Shown here: one piece after another, positions 62,558-64,000 of the stretch
How the letters are laid out: every line of letters starts with the position of its first letter
Numbering within the stretch: the stretch's first letter is position 1
Source of the DNA: JAZNQL01 sp045531205
GTDB taxonomy: Bacteria > Bacillota > Clostridia > UMGS1883 > UMGS1540
Assembly: GCA_045531205.1 (NCBI GenBank)
Contig: JAZSDN010000104.1
Span: forward strand, 62,001-126,000
DNA length: 64,000 bases
Direction: 5' to 3'
Position numbers and translations under genes: made by a program
Notes under the pieces: generated by a model
Database searches by the model: none
What the model was told of the DNA's origin: nothing
Seen by the model: only the letters and a program-made list of their open reading frames with translations

Positions 62558-63739
62558 ATGAAAATACCCGAATATAAAACCGTAGCAGGGTTAAGACTTG
62601 CAAACCGTGACATAGGAAATGGTGCAACACAAATCTGCATAGAAAATACAAATGAAAAAGAATGTATGGATTATGCCAGTTTACTTGAAGAAAGCGGATT
62701 TGAAAAGTATGAAGAAAGAAAAATTCCGTGCGGAAGTGAAGATGACAGAACAAATCTTTTTTATACGTATATAAAAGCTGATGTGCATATTTTTGTATCT
62801 TTTTGCGCACCTCTCAGAGTTGTGCAAATTACGGCAAAATTGCCCCGACCGCTTGCAAAAAAAGAACAAAAAACCTGTAAAGAAAATGCACAAATGTCTA
62901 TTACTCAATGTAAAATCGAGGGCGGAATGAGCTATGCTGTACAGCTTGCCGATTACAGCTTTGTTCTTATAGACGGTGGACTTTATAACAAAGAGGATGT
63001 ACAGAATTTATATAAATTTATGAAAGAAAAAACACCGCAGGGCAAAAAGCCTGTGATTTGTATGTGGTTTTTTACTCATCCCGATATCGACCACGTTGGG
63101 CTTGCAACAGGATTTATCCGTGATTTTGCAAAAGAGGTAGAAATACAGGCATTTGCATATCAGTTCCCCAAAAGTGATAAAGTGGAGCTTTTGTACCAAG
63201 ATGAAGATATTATAAAAACAAATATTGAAAAGCTTGAGGAAAGCATACGTCTTTATTGCCCGAATTCTTCGGTTTATACTCTGTACACAGGGCAAGTATA
63301 CAACTTTTGCGGAGCAGAGGCAGAAATTTTATGGACTGCTGATATGCTTTTCCCGCACCCAGCACTTACTGCCAATGATTTAAGTGCTGCTTTCCGTTTC
63401 CGTTTTAAAGGTGGCAAAACAGCACTGTTTTTGGGAGATTGTATGCATTTTTCGTGCAGACAAATAGCACACACTTACAAAGATTATTTAAAAAGCGATA
63501 TTCTTCAGGTTACCCATCACGGTTTAATAGGCGGAGAGCTTGATACATATAAACTTATCGACCCCGAAATTTGTTTGTGGTCAACGCAGAAAGAACGCTT
63601 TGAGGGAACATTAAATGAAGAATTTCACTGGTGCATAGGCGAGGGCGGTTGTGATTACAACGCATGGCTTCGTGATAACAGTGTACGCCACCGTACTCAT
63701 TATCACATGAGCGAAAGTGTAACCATCCCTGTAGAGTAA
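62558..63739 (+). CDS. metallo-beta-lactamase-fold hydrolase
   Basis: The 393-residue protein has an N-terminal domain (about 1-115) of unknown fold and a metallo-beta-lactamase domain with FFTHPDIDHVGL (HxxxDH), LFLGDC with the metal Asp, and QVTHHGLIGG. This resembles ComEC/Rec2-like or lactonase-like enzymes rather than beta-lactamases. It has an AAAGGAGCTG site 14 bases after manA and probably belongs to the GH92 operon. It might act on a phosphodiester or lactone; the substrate is unknown. Confidence 0.82.
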   Translation: MKIPEYKTVAGLRLANRDIGNGATQICIENTNEKECMDYASLLEESGFEKYEERKIPCGSEDDRTNLFYTYIKADVHIFVSFCAPLRVVQITAKLPRPLAKKEQKTCKENAQMSITQCKIEGGMSYAVQLADYSFVLIDGGLYNKEDVQNLYKFMKEKTPQGKKPVICMWFFTHPDIDHVGLATGFIRDFAKEVEIQAFAYQFPKSDKVELLYQDEDIIKTNIEKLEESIRLYCPNSSVYTLYTGQVYNFCGAEAEILWTADMLFPHPALTANDLSAAFRFRFKGGKTALFLGDCMHFSCRQIAHTYKDYLKSDILQVTHHGLIGGELDTYKLIDPEICLWSTQKERFEGTLNEEFHWCIGEGGCDYNAWLRDNSVRHRTHYHMSESVTIPVE

Positions 63740-63753
63740 AAATAAAAAAACTA

Positions 63754-63782
63754 TTGACAGAGTTTAAAAAACTGTTTATAAT
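63754..63782 (+). promoter_or_regulatory. sigma-A promoter of the LacI gene
   Basis: TTGACA and TATAAT with a 17-base spacer lie 15 bases after the metallo-beta-lactamase-fold gene. Confidence 0.82.
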
Positions 63783-63792
63783 TATATTAAAA

Positions 63793-63806
63793 TGAAAACG
63801 TTTGCA
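63793..63806. promoter_or_regulatory. LacI-type operator, probable autoregulation
   Basis: TGAAAACGTTTGCA is close to the LacI/CcpA family consensus with its AACGTT centre. It lies between the promoter and the start codon of the LacI-family gene. Confidence 0.7.
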
Positions 63807-63820
63807 AAAGAGGTATGGCA

Positions 63821-64000
63821 ATGAACAAAAGCACCTTAAAATATATAGCTAAAGAGCTTGGAATTTCAGCCTCAACCGTATCAAGAGCTGTAAACGGAAA
63901 AAGTGTTGTAAAAGAGTCAACAAGACAAAAGGTTTTAGAGGCGGTAAAAAAATATTCCTATACTCCTAACGAGGTGGCAAGGTCACTGCAAAAATCCTCT
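63821..64000 (+). CDS. LacI-family transcriptional regulator (3' partial)
   Basis: The first 60 codons encode a LacI DNA-binding head: STLKYIAKELGISASTVSR with AVNGKSVVKESTRQKV and YSYTPNEVARSLQ including the hinge helix start. The ATG at 63821 is eight bases after AGAGG; an in-frame ATG six bases earlier is too close. The sugar-binding domain is beyond the window. It is likely to control nearby glycan genes through AACGTT-type sites, such as the one before its own gene and the one before paralogue D. Confidence 0.9.
   Translation, partial: MNKSTLKYIAKELGISASTVSRAVNGKSVVKESTRQKVLEAVKKYSYTPNEVARSLQKSS

Noticed and set aside
1..64000. CRISPR array, tRNA, rRNA, insertion sequence or prophage
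   Set aside because: No spaced direct-repeat series, cloverleaf, transposase, integrase or phage structural gene was seen on either strand.

Overview
The window looks like the chromosome of an uncultured anaerobic Clostridia member (Firmicutes). It is AT-rich with strong AGGAGG-type ribosome binding sites and TTGACA/TATAAT promoters. It carries T-box, TPP and FMN leaders, S-layer-homology (SLH) anchored exoproteins, and the class-typical SCIFF peptide with its radical-SAM maturase. No tRNA, rRNA, CRISPR array, insertion sequence or prophage was seen.

Region 1 (1-13.8 kb) is cell surface. Three tandem paralogues of a secreted TIM-barrel glycosidase-like protein with N-terminal carbohydrate-binding-like modules and C-terminal SLH repeats are followed by a small secreted protein. 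A convergent 1016-residue SLH protein closes the region. A fourth, unanchored paralogue lies at 48.4 kb.

Region 2 (14-27.9 kb, minus strand) is metabolism under RNA control. Two T-box leaders each drive an AMP-forming acyl-CoA ligase fused to an unusual N-terminus: XRE-cupin in one, a sugar-isomerase-like TIM barrel in the other. The second T-box reads as a Leu (CUC) leader, and its first gene is a LeuA-like protein that has lost the catalytic and metal ligands but kept the regulatory domain. Between the two lie the SCIFF peptide, its maturase and an Orn/Lys/Arg-decarboxylase-fold enzyme. TPP-riboswitch thiC plus an ECF S component and FMN-riboswitch ribU follow.

Region 3 (27.9-38.8 kb) holds AraC regulators and small catabolic operons: DegT aminotransferase plus creatininase; amidohydrolase, beta-propeller, RpiB-like and SGNH hydrolase; and GH95. 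Region 4 (38.8-48.3 kb) is a long minus-strand operon opposite a DeoR regulator: TIM-like, SIS, YjbQ, FGGY kinase, NagA, ceramidase-like, two NagB-like paralogues and YgjV. Its nagA needs a one-base correction in an A7 tract to read through. A remnant of a duplicated ceramidase-like gene lies between the two NagB-like copies.

Region 5 (48.3-64 kb) is more glycan metabolism: the secreted GH-like paralogue, a GH63-like enzyme with AraC, a GH2 beta-glucuronidase-like enzyme leading an operon with an SLH-anchored PstS-like protein, GH92 with ManA and a metallo-beta-lactamase-fold protein, and the start of a LacI regulator. Apart from the four surface paralogues, the glycosidases have no signal peptide, which suggests intracellular processing of imported oligosaccharides, but no sugar transporter is encoded here. 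The best candidates for something undescribed are the branched-chain-amino-acid T-box/acyl-CoA-ligase pair, the LeuA pseudoenzyme and the DeoR-linked amino-sugar-like operon.
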